Origin: an uncultured Roseburia sp.
Lineage (GTDB): Bacteria > Bacillota > Clostridia > Lachnospirales > Lachnospiraceae
Assembly (NCBI GenBank): GCA_900548205.1
Contig: URJS01000010.1
Location: forward strand, 1 to 45,607
Length of the DNA stretch: 45,607 bases
Direction of reading: 5' to 3'
The notes under the pieces: generated by a model
The model's database searches: none
Seen by the model: the letters and a program-made list of their open reading frames with translations, nothing else
Told to the model about the DNA's origin: nothing
Shown: piece after piece, positions 37,637-45,607 of the stretch
Numbering within the stretch: the stretch's first letter is position 1
Layout: each line of letters opens with the position of its first letter
Position numbers and translations under genes: made by a program

Positions 37637-40312
37637 TTGGCAACAGGAAAGAAAAGGGGCGCTGCCGGAAAAGGAACGCAGACAAAGCGAGGGGCGGCAC
37701 AGGGACGCGGCGCCAAAAAGGAAGTCAAGCAGCAGGAAAACTTTACGAGTGAGATCATTCTATGGAGTGTGCTGGCTGCATCTATTTTATTGTTTATCAG
37801 TAATTTTGGGATCGGAGGAACGATCGGAAATGCCGTGAGCCGATTCTTCTTTGGTATTTTTGGACTGATCGCATACATATTTCCCGTGATCCTGCTTGTG
37901 GGAACTTTTTTTGCCGTTTCCAATAAGGGCAACCGGATTGCGATCGTAAAAATGGTGGCGGTCATTTTGTTCGTGCTGTTTTTGTGTCTGTTTATGGAGC
38001 TGATCGTTCACGGCTCGGATGTGCAGACCCCAGCCGGGGCATACCGCTACAGCTATGAAAACAGGTTCGGAGGCGGATTTATCGGGGGACTTCTCGCATG
38101 GCTGATCTGTCCGAATTTTGGATTGATCGGCTCTTATGTGATCGATGCCATCGTTTTGATCATTTCTCTGGTGCTTATCACGGAGCGTTCCGCGCTGCGC
38201 GGAGTGCAGAAGGGCAGCAAAAAGGTCTATGAATCTGCAAAGATCAGCAATGAACGCTACAGAGAGCGGGTGGAGCAGCGGAGGGAGGAGCGCGAGCTGC
38301 GGCGTATGGACCGTAAGGTAGAGGGCGTTGCGCTTGATACGCGCGTCATGCCAAAGACGCAGGAGGCGTATTCGGATGAGCTGAGTGAATTGTCGCCCAA
38401 GCAGCCGCAGATCACTTTGCCGCAGGTGGACGAGGAGCAGCATGTGACGCTGACCTCCGGTGTGTTGTATGAGGAGGAACCGGAGGGAGCCGCGCCGTCG
38501 GCTTTTTCGGATGAGGCGTTGGCAGCGCTGTCGGCATATCCGGCGCAGGAGCCGGAGGAGATCATCCGAGAGCGTGTCGCTGTGGTCACAGAAAGTCTGG
38601 CAGAGCTTAAGCCGGAACAGCAGGAGGCGTCTTATGCGCAGGGCAACGAGGAGCAGCAGGAGGCGTCTTATGTGCAGCGGCAGGAGCAGCCGCAGTACGA
38701 GCAATCAGAGACGCTTATGCAGAGGGAAGAAGGCAATCGGACAGCTGCTGCCTCCAAGGAGAAGCCTGCGGATGAAACGGATGATATTGCAAGGATCGCA
38801 CATGAGATACAGGTGCAGGAGGAGCCGGAAAGAGAGTATGTATTTCCTCCTGTTTCCCTGCTTGCACAGCCTCCCAAAAAAGCGGGCGATTCCAGAATGC
38901 ATTTGCAGGAAACGGCGCTTAAGCTGCAGCAGACTTTAAAAAATTTCGGCGTGAATGTCACGATTACGAATATAAGCTGCGGACCTGCGGTCACGCGCTA
39001 TGAGCTGCAGCCGGAGATGGGCGTAAAGGTCAGCAAAATTGTGAATCTTGCGGATGACATCAAGCTGAATCTTGCCGCGGCGGATATTCGTATCGAGGCT
39101 CCGATCCCGGGAAAAGCCGCGGTCGGGATTGAGGTTCCGAACAAGGAAAACGTCATGGTGTCATTTCGTGAGCTTGTGGAATCGGAGGAATTTTCCAAGC
39201 ATGATTCCCATATATCCTTCTGTGTCGGAAAGGATATTGCGGGCAAGGTGACGGTTGCAGATATTGCAAAGATGCCGCATCTTCTGATCGCGGGAGCGAC
39301 GGGCTCCGGTAAATCGGTATGCATCAATACGGTAATTATGAGTATTCTCTATAAGGCGGACCCCAAAGACGTAAAGCTGATCATGATCGACCCAAAGGTT
39401 GTGGAGTTAAGCGTTTATAACGGGATTCCGCACCTGATGATCCCCGTTGTGACAGACCCGAAAAAAGCGGCGGGTGCGCTGCATTGGGCGGTTGCGGAAA
39501 TGACGGATCGCTATCAGAAGTTCGCGGAGGCAGGTGTGCGGGATTTAAAGGGCTATAATGCCAAGCTTGATACGCTGCCGACGATCAAGGGAGATCCGAA
39601 GCCGGAAAAATTACCGCAGATCGTAATCATTGTAGACGAGCTGGCGGACCTGATGATGGTTGCGGCCGGTGATGTGGAGGAGGCGATCTGCCGTCTCGCA
39701 CAGTTGGCGCGTGCCTGTGGGATCCATTTGCTCATTGCAACGCAGCGTCCGTCCGTAAATGTCATCACGGGTCTGATCAAGGCGAATATGCCAAGCCGTA
39801 TCGCATTTGCGGTAACGTCCGGTATTGATTCCAGAACGATTCTTGATATGAACGGCGCGGAGAAGCTGCTCGGAAAGGGCGATATGCTGTTTCATCCGCA
39901 GGGAATGCCAAAGCCGCTCCGTGTACAGGGGGCATTTGTCTCGGATAAGGAAGTTTCTGATGTCGTTGCTTTCCTAAAGGAGCACAACAGTCTGGGCGTC
40001 TATCGGGCAGACGTTGAGGAGAAGATGAATCATTTAGAGTCAGGGAATACGACGGTTGGCATTGATTCGGGCTCCGGCATGGGAGACGGCAGGGATTCCT
40101 ATTTTGCAGACGCCGCGCGCTTGTTAATTGATAAGGAAAAGGGATCGATCGGTATGCTCCAGCGCTACTTTAAGATTGGCTTTAACCGGGCCGCGCGCAT
40201 TATGGACCAGTTGGAGGAGGCGGGCATTGTAGGACCGGAGGAGGGCACAAAGCCGCGCCGTGTCTTGATGTCTGCGGAACAATTTGAGCAGTATGAGGAA
40301 GAATATCTATAG
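37637..40312 (+). CDS. FtsK/SpoIIIE family DNA translocase
   Basis: Pumps DNA through the closing septum at division or sporulation. The 891-residue protein has a basic N-terminus, about four membrane helices (roughly residues 30-190), a linker of about 220 residues rich in Glu, Gln and Arg with a short repeat (QQEASYAQ, QQEASYVQ), an alpha/beta/RecA-like motor with Walker A AGATGSGKSV (about 550) and Walker B IVIIVDELADLMM (about 663), and a C-terminal gamma winged helix (about 830-891) that reads DNA polarity. The start is a TTG nine bases after GGGAGG. Position behind tepA favours the SpoIIIE role, but FtsK versus SpoIIIE cannot be decided from sequence alone. Confidence 0.95.
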   Translation: MATGKKRGAAGKGTQTKRGAAQGRGAKKEVKQQENFTSEIILWSVLAASILLFISNFGIGGTIGNAVSRFFFGIFGLIAYIFPVILLVGTFFAVSNKGNRIAIVKMVAVILFVLFLCLFMELIVHGSDVQTPAGAYRYSYENRFGGGFIGGLLAWLICPNFGLIGSYVIDAIVLIISLVLITERSALRGVQKGSKKVYESAKISNERYRERVEQRREERELRRMDRKVEGVALDTRVMPKTQEAYSDELSELSPKQPQITLPQVDEEQHVTLTSGVLYEEEPEGAAPSAFSDEALAALSAYPAQEPEEIIRERVAVVTESLAELKPEQQEASYAQGNEEQQEASYVQRQEQPQYEQSETLMQREEGNRTAAASKEKPADETDDIARIAHEIQVQEEPEREYVFPPVSLLAQPPKKAGDSRMHLQETALKLQQTLKNFGVNVTITNISCGPAVTRYELQPEMGVKVSKIVNLADDIKLNLAAADIRIEAPIPGKAAVGIEVPNKENVMVSFRELVESEEFSKHDSHISFCVGKDIAGKVTVADIAKMPHLLIAGATGSGKSVCINTVIMSILYKADPKDVKLIMIDPKVVELSVYNGIPHLMIPVVTDPKKAAGALHWAVAEMTDRYQKFAEAGVRDLKGYNAKLDTLPTIKGDPKPEKLPQIVIIVDELADLMMVAAGDVEEAICRLAQLARACGIHLLIATQRPSVNVITGLIKANMPSRIAFAVTSGIDSRTILDMNGAEKLLGKGDMLFHPQGMPKPLRVQGAFVSDKEVSDVVAFLKEHNSLGVYRADVEEKMNHLESGNTTVGIDSGSGMGDGRDSYFADAARLLIDKEKGSIGMLQRYFKIGFNRAARIMDQLEEAGIVGPEEGTKPRRVLMSAEQFEQYEEEYL

Positions 40313-40322
40313 GAGGGGCAGG

Positions 40323-41993
40323 ATGAAAAGTGATATTGAAATTGCACAGGAGACGAAGCTTGTGCATATCGGGGAAATCGCACAACAGCTCGGCGTGCAG
40401 GAGGATGAGCTGGAGCTTTACGGAAAGTACAAGGCGAAGCTTTCGGATTCGCTTATGGAACGCGTGAAGGATGGACCAGACGGTAAGCTGATCCTTGTGA
40501 CAGCGATCAATCCAACACCTGCCGGAGAGGGAAAGACGACGACGAGCATCGGTCTTGGAGAGGCGTTTGGAAGACTGGGCAAAAAAGCAGTCATCGCGCT
40601 TCGCGAGCCGTCCTTGGGACCATGCTTCGGTGTTAAGGGAGGTGCGGCAGGAGGCGGTTATGCGCAGGTTGTGCCAATGGAGGACTTAAACCTTCACTTT
40701 ACCGGAGACTTCCATGCGATCACTTCCGCCAACAATCTGCTGGCGGCGCTGCTTGATAATCATATCCAGCAGGGAAATGAGCTTGGCATCGACCCAAGAC
40801 AGATCGTCTGGAAGCGCTGTATGGATATGAACGACCGTGTGCTGCGCAATATCGTTGTGGGACTTGGAAACAAGCTTGACGGTATGGTCAGAGAGGATCA
40901 CTTTGTCATTACGGTTGCCTCTGAGATTATGGCGATCCTTTGTCTGGCGGACGATATGCACGATTTGAAAAAGCGTTTGGGTCGTATTATCGTGGGGTAT
41001 AATTTTCAGGGAGCACCGGTCACGGCAGAGGATTTACAGGCGACGGGCGCAATGGCGGCGCTGCTTAAGGATGCGTTAAAGCCAAATCTCATTCAGACGC
41101 TTGAGCATACGCCGGCGATCGTGCATGGCGGACCGTTTGCAAATATCGCGCATGGCTGCAACAGCGTGAGAGCAACAAAGACAGCGCTAAAGCTTGCGGA
41201 TTATGTTATCACGGAGGCAGGGTTTGGCGCTGATCTTGGCGCGGAGAAGTTTTTTGACATCAAATGCCGCATGGCAGGGCTTCGTCCGGATGCAGTCGTG
41301 CTCGTGGCTACTGTGCGTGCGCTAAAATATAATGGCGGCGTGGCGAAGACAGAGCTTGGAACAGAGGATTTGGAGGCTTTGCGCAGAGGCGTTGTCAATC
41401 TGGAAAAGCATATTGAAAATCTGCAGAAATACGGTGTTCCGGTAGTCGTTACGCTAAATTCCTTTGTGACGGATACCAAAGCGGAGACAGATTTTATCGA
41501 GCGCTTCTGCAAGGACAGAGGCTGTGAGTTTGCGCTATCCCAAGTATGGGAAAAGGGCGGAGAGGGCGGTACTGCGCTTGCAGAGAAGGTTCTTTGGACC
41601 TTAGAGAATAAGGAAAGTCATTTTGCGCCGCTGTATAAAGATGAACTGTCGCTGGAGGAGAAGATTTCAGCCGTTGCGAAAGAAATTTACGGCGCGGCGG
41701 ACGTGACGTATGCACCGGCGGCTGCAAAGGAATTAAAGCGTATTGCCGATATGGGGATGTCGCATTTCCCTGTCTGCATGGCAAAAACGCAGTATTCGCT
41801 CTCGGATGATGCGTCAAAGCTTGGGCGTCCCAAGAATTTTACCGTTCATGTGCGTGAGGTTTATGTATCTGCGGGCGCTGGCTTTGTTGTTGCAGTGACA
41901 GGAGCGATCATGACGATGCCGGGACTTTCAAAGAAGCCGGCTGCTTATGGGATTGATGTAAATGATGAGGGTGTGATCACCGGATTGTTTTAG
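40323..41993 (+). CDS. fhs: Formate-tetrahydrofolate ligase
   Basis: Makes 10-formyl-tetrahydrofolate from formate, THF and ATP (EC 6.3.4.3) for purine and formyl-Met synthesis, or for one-carbon flow in acetogens. The 556-residue protein has the P-loop NPTPAGEGKTTTSIGLG (residues 64-80), REPSLGPCFGVKGGAAGGGYAQV and DLNLHFTGDFHAI. The ATG at 40323 follows AGGAGGGGCAGG; the frame upstream overlaps ftsK. folD lies downstream in the same direction, so the two complete the formate to methylene-THF route. Confidence 0.98.
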   Translation: MKSDIEIAQETKLVHIGEIAQQLGVQEDELELYGKYKAKLSDSLMERVKDGPDGKLILVTAINPTPAGEGKTTTSIGLGEAFGRLGKKAVIALREPSLGPCFGVKGGAAGGGYAQVVPMEDLNLHFTGDFHAITSANNLLAALLDNHIQQGNELGIDPRQIVWKRCMDMNDRVLRNIVVGLGNKLDGMVREDHFVITVASEIMAILCLADDMHDLKKRLGRIIVGYNFQGAPVTAEDLQATGAMAALLKDALKPNLIQTLEHTPAIVHGGPFANIAHGCNSVRATKTALKLADYVITEAGFGADLGAEKFFDIKCRMAGLRPDAVVLVATVRALKYNGGVAKTELGTEDLEALRRGVVNLEKHIENLQKYGVPVVVTLNSFVTDTKAETDFIERFCKDRGCEFALSQVWEKGGEGGTALAEKVLWTLENKESHFAPLYKDELSLEEKISAVAKEIYGAADVTYAPAAAKELKRIADMGMSHFPVCMAKTQYSLSDDASKLGRPKNFTVHVREVYVSAGAGFVVAVTGAIMTMPGLSKKPAAYGIDVNDEGVITGLF

Positions 41994-42045
41994 GTCGGAG
42001 AGATTACGGCATACCGTTGTTTGAAGTTGATGTAAGGAGGCTGAC

Positions 42046-42885
42046 ATGGCACAGATGATTGATGGAAAAAAGATTGCACAGGAGATTAAGGATGAGCTGC
42101 GCGAGAAGGTTTTAGCTTTGCAGGAGGAGGGGATCTCGGTCTCGCTTGCCGTTATCCAGGTTGGCGATGACCCTGCCTCAAGCGTCTATGTAAATAATAA
42201 GAAAAAGGCTTGCGCATATATCGGGATCCGTTCTGTTTCTTATGAGCTTGCGGAGGAGACGACGGAGGAGGAGCTGCTTTCCCTGATCGATAAGCTAAAC
42301 CGCGACGCTTCCATTAACGGTATTCTGGTACAGCTTCCGCTTCCTTCGCAGATCCGTGAGGAGCAGATCATCCGGGCGATCGATCCTAACAAGGATGTGG
42401 ACGGTTTTCACCCGGAAAATGTCGGAAGGCTTGTGACGGAGGGGAAGGGCTTTGTTTCCTGTACGCCGGCGGGGATCATTCAGCTGCTGAAGCGTTCCGG
42501 CGTCGAGATCAGCGGCAAGAACTGTGTTGTTGTCGGCAGGAGCAATATTGTCGGCAAGCCGATGGCGCTTTTGATGCTTCGGGAGGATGCGACTGTTACC
42601 GTGGCGCATTCTAAGACACAGAATTTAAAGGAACTGTGCCGACAGGCGGATATTTTGATCGTGGCGATCGGCAAGCCGCAGTATATAACGGCAGATTATG
42701 TGAAGGAGGGGGCTGTCGTGATTGACGTCGGCATTCACAGAGGCGAGGGAAAGAAGCTTTGCGGAGACGTAAAGTATGACGAGGTATTTCCGTCTGCGTC
42801 TGCGATCACCCCGGTACCGGGAGGCGTTGGCCCGATGACGATCGCAATGCTGATGAATAATTGTGTGGACTCAGTGTCACGCTAA
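42046..42885 (+). CDS. folD: Methylene-THF dehydrogenase / methenyl-THF cyclohydrolase
   Basis: Bifunctional FolD (EC 1.5.1.5 and 3.5.4.9), which interconverts methylene-, methenyl- and formyl-THF. The 279-residue protein shows the catalytic Lys in SSVYVNNKKKACAYIGI (Lys52), the QLPLPSQI loop, VDGFHPENVGRL and the nucleotide-binding VVGRSNIVGKPMALLML. AAGGAGG precedes the ATG at good spacing. Fifty-two bases separate it from fhs, with no terminator visible, so co-transcription is likely. Confidence 0.98.
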   Translation: MAQMIDGKKIAQEIKDELREKVLALQEEGISVSLAVIQVGDDPASSVYVNNKKKACAYIGIRSVSYELAEETTEEELLSLIDKLNRDASINGILVQLPLPSQIREEQIIRAIDPNKDVDGFHPENVGRLVTEGKGFVSCTPAGIIQLLKRSGVEISGKNCVVVGRSNIVGKPMALLMLREDATVTVAHSKTQNLKELCRQADILIVAIGKPQYITADYVKEGAVVIDVGIHRGEGKKLCGDVKYDEVFPSASAITPVPGGVGPMTIAMLMNNCVDSVSR

Positions 42886-42907
42886 AACAGGAGAGAGGAT
42901 AACTCAT

Positions 42908-44116
42908 ATGAAGTGTGTAAAATGCGGTGCAGAATTAAAAGAGGGACGCGTTTACTGTTCTGTCTGCGGCAATGAATCTAAGATCGGACCGGACTACAGC
43001 GTGTTGGAGGATGATTATCTGCGCGCACTCCTGCGGGAGGAGGAGCCGTCAAGGGAGAACGTCACGTCACGCGTACATAAGGGGGCAGACAGCCCAAAGA
43101 CAGGAAGGGCACCGCGTCCCGAGGCTTCCACAGAAGCTTCAGGGAATGGCAAAAAAACCGCATCCAAAAAGAAAAAGAACAGCCGCGTTCCCCTGTTTGT
43201 GACAGGAGGTCTGCTTGTCCTTGCTATTTTGCTCGGCATTCTTCTAAAGCTTTGGGTCGACCGCCGCAATGCAAATTCCTATGATTATCAGATGCGTGCA
43301 GCAAAACAGGAAATGCTTGACAGGGATTATGAAAATGCACTGCATTATTATAAAACGGCGTTGTCACTGCGTCCGGATGATGTTCCGGTCCGTCTGGCAA
43401 TGGCAGAAATTTATACAGAGCAGGAGGAATATGATTCCGCTGCGGTTTTGCTGATGGAGGTCATTGATTTGGATGATCAAAATAAGACGGCTTATGAGGA
43501 GCTGATCGCTATTTATGAGAAAAAGGAAGATTATGAGAGCATCGCGGCGTTGGCAGACGGCGTAGATGATATAGCGATATTGAAGCTCTTTACAGATTAT
43601 CTCGTTGCGACTCCTGTTTTTTCTCCGGTTGCCGGGGAGTATGACGAATATTTGACTGTGGAGCTGACCTCTTTGGAGGACTTTGATATTTATTATACCT
43701 TAAACGGAAAAGACCCGAATACAAAAAACGGTACGCGCTATGATGAGAAAAAGGATGGTATTGTGCTGGATGAGGCAGGAAGCTATACGATCCGTGCCGT
43801 TTGTGTCAATAATAAGGGGATTTTAAGTGAGATTGCAGAGGCTGAGTATGAGATTTCTGTTTCTCCGCCTGCTTTTGCGACAATCTCTCCTGACGGAGGG
43901 CAGATTGATACAGCAACAACGGTTACGATGGAAGCTGAGGAAAATTGCAGTATTTATTATACATGGGACGGGACAGAGCCGACGGAGACATCCTTAAAAT
44001 ACGAAGGACCGGTGGAAATCCCGACAGGAAATACCGTCCTTTCCGTTCTGGTTGTCAACGATCAGACGGGATTAAACAGCGGTGTTTACCGGACAAATTT
44101 TATTTATTATCCATGA
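42908..44116 (+). CDS. Zinc-ribbon, TPR and chitobiase-like-domain membrane protein
   Basis: A 402-residue protein of composite layout. It begins with a zinc ribbon (KCVKCGAELKEGRVYCSVCG: two CxxC pairs, residues 3-6 and 18-21), then a Lys/Ser-rich linker, one membrane helix (about residues 100-120, LFVTGGLLVLAILLGILLKL), TPR-like repeats (about 133-220, YENALHYYKTALSLRPDD and so on) and two C-terminal beta modules resembling the chitobiase/hexosaminidase C-terminal domain (DIYYTLNGKDP and SIYYTWDGTEP). The beta part would be extracellular. It is probably a surface or cell-wall-sensing protein; the function is unknown. The ATG at 42908 follows a GAGAGGAT site. It follows folD by 22 bases. Confidence 0.85.
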   Translation: MKCVKCGAELKEGRVYCSVCGNESKIGPDYSVLEDDYLRALLREEEPSRENVTSRVHKGADSPKTGRAPRPEASTEASGNGKKTASKKKKNSRVPLFVTGGLLVLAILLGILLKLWVDRRNANSYDYQMRAAKQEMLDRDYENALHYYKTALSLRPDDVPVRLAMAEIYTEQEEYDSAAVLLMEVIDLDDQNKTAYEELIAIYEKKEDYESIAALADGVDDIAILKLFTDYLVATPVFSPVAGEYDEYLTVELTSLEDFDIYYTLNGKDPNTKNGTRYDEKKDGIVLDEAGSYTIRAVCVNNKGILSEIAEAEYEISVSPPAFATISPDGGQIDTATTVTMEAEENCSIYYTWDGTEPTETSLKYEGPVEIPTGNTVLSVLVVNDQTGLNSGVYRTNFIYYP

Positions 44117-44145
44117 ATGAGACGGCAGTGGCGGCTGCCGGAATG

Positions 44146-44173
44146 CAGCGTCTGGCAGATCTGTCAGACGCTG
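44146..44173. repeat. Inverted repeat between two convergent zinc-ribbon genes
   Basis: CAGCGTCTG (44146-44154) and CAGACGCTG (44165-44173) pair perfectly around a 10-nt loop, with no T run. It may mark the end of the plus-strand transcript. Confidence 0.4.
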
Positions 44174-44244
44174 TGAATTTATGGATGTGCGGGAAAGAAG
44201 GTAGAGAAGAAACGCATATGAAAAATATCATGCTGGTTTGTCTG

Positions 44245-44925
44245 TCAGGAAAAAATTTCACTATACAAGGTATCGATCAGATGATCAAGCAGCGTCTCCT
44301 CCAAATCGGGATATTTTGCCAAAAGTGTACGACGTATGACATCATAGCGTGCAAAATAGAGAGTTTCCTCCGGCTGTGTGACGTCAAGCGCTGTATCAAT
44401 GGAGGTCTGGCTATAATTTTCGTGAAACCATGTCTTTATTTCTGTAATAAGCATCTCCTCCCGGTCAGCCGCCGCTTCACAGGACTTCATTTGAGAAAAC
44501 GAGCGAATTCCAATGAGCAGAAAGACCAAAAACATTGTTCCCATGACAAAACACATCATGACCTTCATATAAAAAGCCATATAGATGGGAAAGACGCCAA
44601 AAGCGAATAGAGCCAGAAGAACTAACCCCAGTGCGCCGACCAGCGTAAAGGTGACAGCTGTCGATTTCATGTCTGCGGCTTTGGTTTTTCCGGAGACATA
44701 AACGCGTGCCGTTTCCGTTGTGCCGTCGCAGTCTTTCGAGGAGACTTCATTTATATCATTTATAAAATCGGCAGATTCTCCGATCGAACCCCAGATCTCT
44801 GCTGTCACAGGCTGTTCCGTGGCAGCATCTTCCGTAGTTTTCAGCGATTTTACGAGAGCCACACCGCAGTCTGCGCAGTGCGTGATTCCGTCAATATATT
44901 CATTTTTACATTCTGGACACCACAT
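44245..44925 (-). CDS. Zinc-ribbon membrane protein, hypothetical
   Basis: A 226-residue protein: an N-terminal zinc ribbon with CPEC (residues 3-6) and CADC (18-21), an acidic Thr/Glu-rich linker, two membrane helices (about 97-118 and 124-145) and a C-terminal helical cytoplasmic part (ETLYFARYDVIRRTLLAKYP). The first 25 residues, MWCPECKNEYIDGITHCADC followed by GVALV, resemble the ribbon of DUF2007-associated small membrane proteins. Function is unknown. The ATG at 44925 has ATGAGGT at seven bases; the 17 codons upstream have no ribosome site. It converges on the other zinc-ribbon membrane protein. Confidence 0.82.
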   Translation of the reverse strand: MWCPECKNEYIDGITHCADCGVALVKSLKTTEDAATEQPVTAEIWGSIGESADFINDINEVSSKDCDGTTETARVYVSGKTKAADMKSTAVTFTLVGALGLVLLALFAFGVFPIYMAFYMKVMMCFVMGTMFLVFLLIGIRSFSQMKSCEAAADREEMLITEIKTWFHENYSQTSIDTALDVTQPEETLYFARYDVIRRTLLAKYPDLEETLLDHLIDTLYSEIFS

Positions 44926-45015
44926 AAAATTTACCTCATGTTCGTTTTTATCAGCGCATGAATGCCTCGCAAACATCCGTCGCTTAGGATTCTTTTTTCA
45001 TTATAGGAGATTTCA

Positions 45016-45045
45016 TGGACGATAGCAAGTAAGATATGTTATAAT
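45016..45045 (+). promoter_or_regulatory. Promoter of rlmH
   Basis: A perfect TATAAT (45040-45045) preceded by TG at the extended -10 position (TGTTATAAT), with TGGACG (45016-45021) 18 bases upstream. The predicted transcription start falls at or within a base or two of the rlmH ATG. Confidence 0.6.
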
Positions 45046-45051
45046 TTGCTC

Positions 45052-45531
45052 ATGAAGATCACAATTTTATGCGTTGGAAAAATAAAGGAAAAATTTTATA
45101 GAGATGCGGTAGCAGAATATGAGAAGCGTTTGAGCCGCTACTGCAAATTGGAGATTATTGAGGTGCCGGACGAAAGGACGCCGGACGGCGCCGGCGAGCT
45201 TGTGGAAGAACAGATCAAGGCAAAGGAGGCGGAGCGGCTCGCGAAGCATCTGCGTGACGGAGCGTTTGTCTGTGCGCTTGCGATTGATGGGAGGCAGCTT
45301 GACTCTGTAGAGCTGTCTCAAAAAATGGAGAAGCTTGGCACAGGTGGAATCAGCCATATTATTTTTATCATCGGCGGATCGCTTGGGATCGCTGATTTTC
45401 TACTTTCGCGTTCCGATATGAGGCTGTCATTTTCCAGGATGACATTTCCTCATCAGCTGATGCGTGTGATCCTTTTAGAGCAGGTGTACCGGGCGTACCG
45501 GATCATGTACCATGAGCCTTATCATAAATAA
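45052..45531 (+). CDS. rlmH: 23S rRNA (pseudouridine-1915 N3)-methyltransferase RlmH
   Basis: Methylates pseudouridine 1915 of 23S rRNA in helix 69 (EC 2.1.1.177), as a dimeric SPOUT-fold enzyme. The 159-residue length is exact for RlmH. Motifs: MKITILCVGKIKEKFYRDAV at the start, CALAIDGRQLDS, the SAM-binding FIIGGSLGI and the C-terminal LSFSRMTFPHQLMRVILLEQVYRAYRI with YHEPYHK ending. No Shine-Dalgarno sequence precedes the ATG, and the -10 box lies only six bases upstream, so the mRNA may be leaderless. A terminator closes the window. Confidence 0.98.
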   Translation: MKITILCVGKIKEKFYRDAVAEYEKRLSRYCKLEIIEVPDERTPDGAGELVEEQIKAKEAERLAKHLRDGAFVCALAIDGRQLDSVELSQKMEKLGTGGISHIIFIIGGSLGIADFLLSRSDMRLSFSRMTFPHQLMRVILLEQVYRAYRIMYHEPYHK

Positions 45532-45549
45532 ATGAGGTTTTGGATAAAT

Positions 45550-45607
45550 CACGGGGCTGTTGCAAAAGTAGATAAATAATCTACTGGAGCAACAGCTCCG
45601 TTTTTAT
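45550..45607 (+). terminator. rlmH terminator
   Basis: CGGGGCTGTTGC and GCAACAGCTCCG pair over 12 positions with one wobble, enclosing a nested AGTAGAT/ATCTACT stem, and are followed by TTTTT at the window edge. Confidence 0.85.

Noticed and set aside
37787..38704. 305-codon antisense frame in the ftsK gene
   Set aside because: Leu/Arg/His-rich shadow of the ftsK linker; no ribosome site and no recognisable domain.
43945..44610. 221-codon plus-strand frame overlapping two convergent genes
   Set aside because: Its first part overlaps the chitobiase-like module and its second part is antisense to the zinc-ribbon gene, both of which have better composition and ribosome sites.

Overview
The window looks like a chromosomal segment from a spore-forming, motile Clostridia of the Lachnospiraceae type (my inference, from Firmicutes-specific gene orders such as rpmB/asp23/fakA-like/recG, ABC-F/rex, alr/mazF and tepA/spoIIIE-like, an alpha/beta small acid-soluble spore protein, a GerW-type sporulation protein and a chemoreceptor). 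No rRNA, tRNA, CRISPR array, integrase or transposase was seen. About 40 protein genes are packed at high density, and no gene-free stretch exceeds about 300 bases.

Layout. 1-1.2 kb: end of a DUF2953 gene, GerW/YtfJ and a tiny membrane ORF. 1.3-3.0 kb (minus): uxaC and rpmB. 3.2-9.3 kb (plus): Asp23, a DhaL/DegV-type kinase subunit, a methyl-accepting chemotaxis protein and recG. 9.4-12.5 kb: a cluster of small or sporulation-flavoured genes (SASP, an AI-2E/YtvI-like membrane protein, two related small helical proteins, a 51-aa protein, a Cys/Gly-rich protein), several with sporulation-sigma-like promoters. 12.6-17.6 kb: an unusual response regulator, icd, an ABC-F ATPase and rex. 17.7-23.0 kb: nnr, alr, mazF without an antitoxin, a CorC/HlyC-type CBS protein and yebC. 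23.0-27.0 kb: an OmpR-type two-component system followed by two paralogous double-PepSY proteins, each preceded by the same direct-repeat promoter architecture. 27.2-28.6 kb: a ROK sugar kinase lacking the usual zinc cysteines, and a DUF4261-like protein. 28.6-32.9 kb (minus): a complete LanFEG-type antimicrobial-peptide immunity transporter with its response regulator and sensor kinase; the kinase is frameshifted at a run of nine G. 33.1-45.6 kb: metY-type sulfhydrylase, glgA, tepA, uppP, ftsK/spoIIIE, fhs, folD, two zinc-ribbon membrane proteins and rlmH.

The most notable signals not explained by ordinary genes are: (1) a dispersed 39-bp unit with a palindromic core, found at five places; at four of them it lies just 3' of a stop codon in the sense orientation; (2) the G9 tract that switches the kinase of the peptide-resistance system between a truncated and a complete frame; (3) the identical operator geometry (two TTTAATG-like boxes 11 bp apart, 16 bp from a TATAGT -10 box) in front of both PepSY genes next to a two-component system; (4) small proteins behind sigma-E/K-like promoters. 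All calls rest on reading motifs by eye; no database search was possible.
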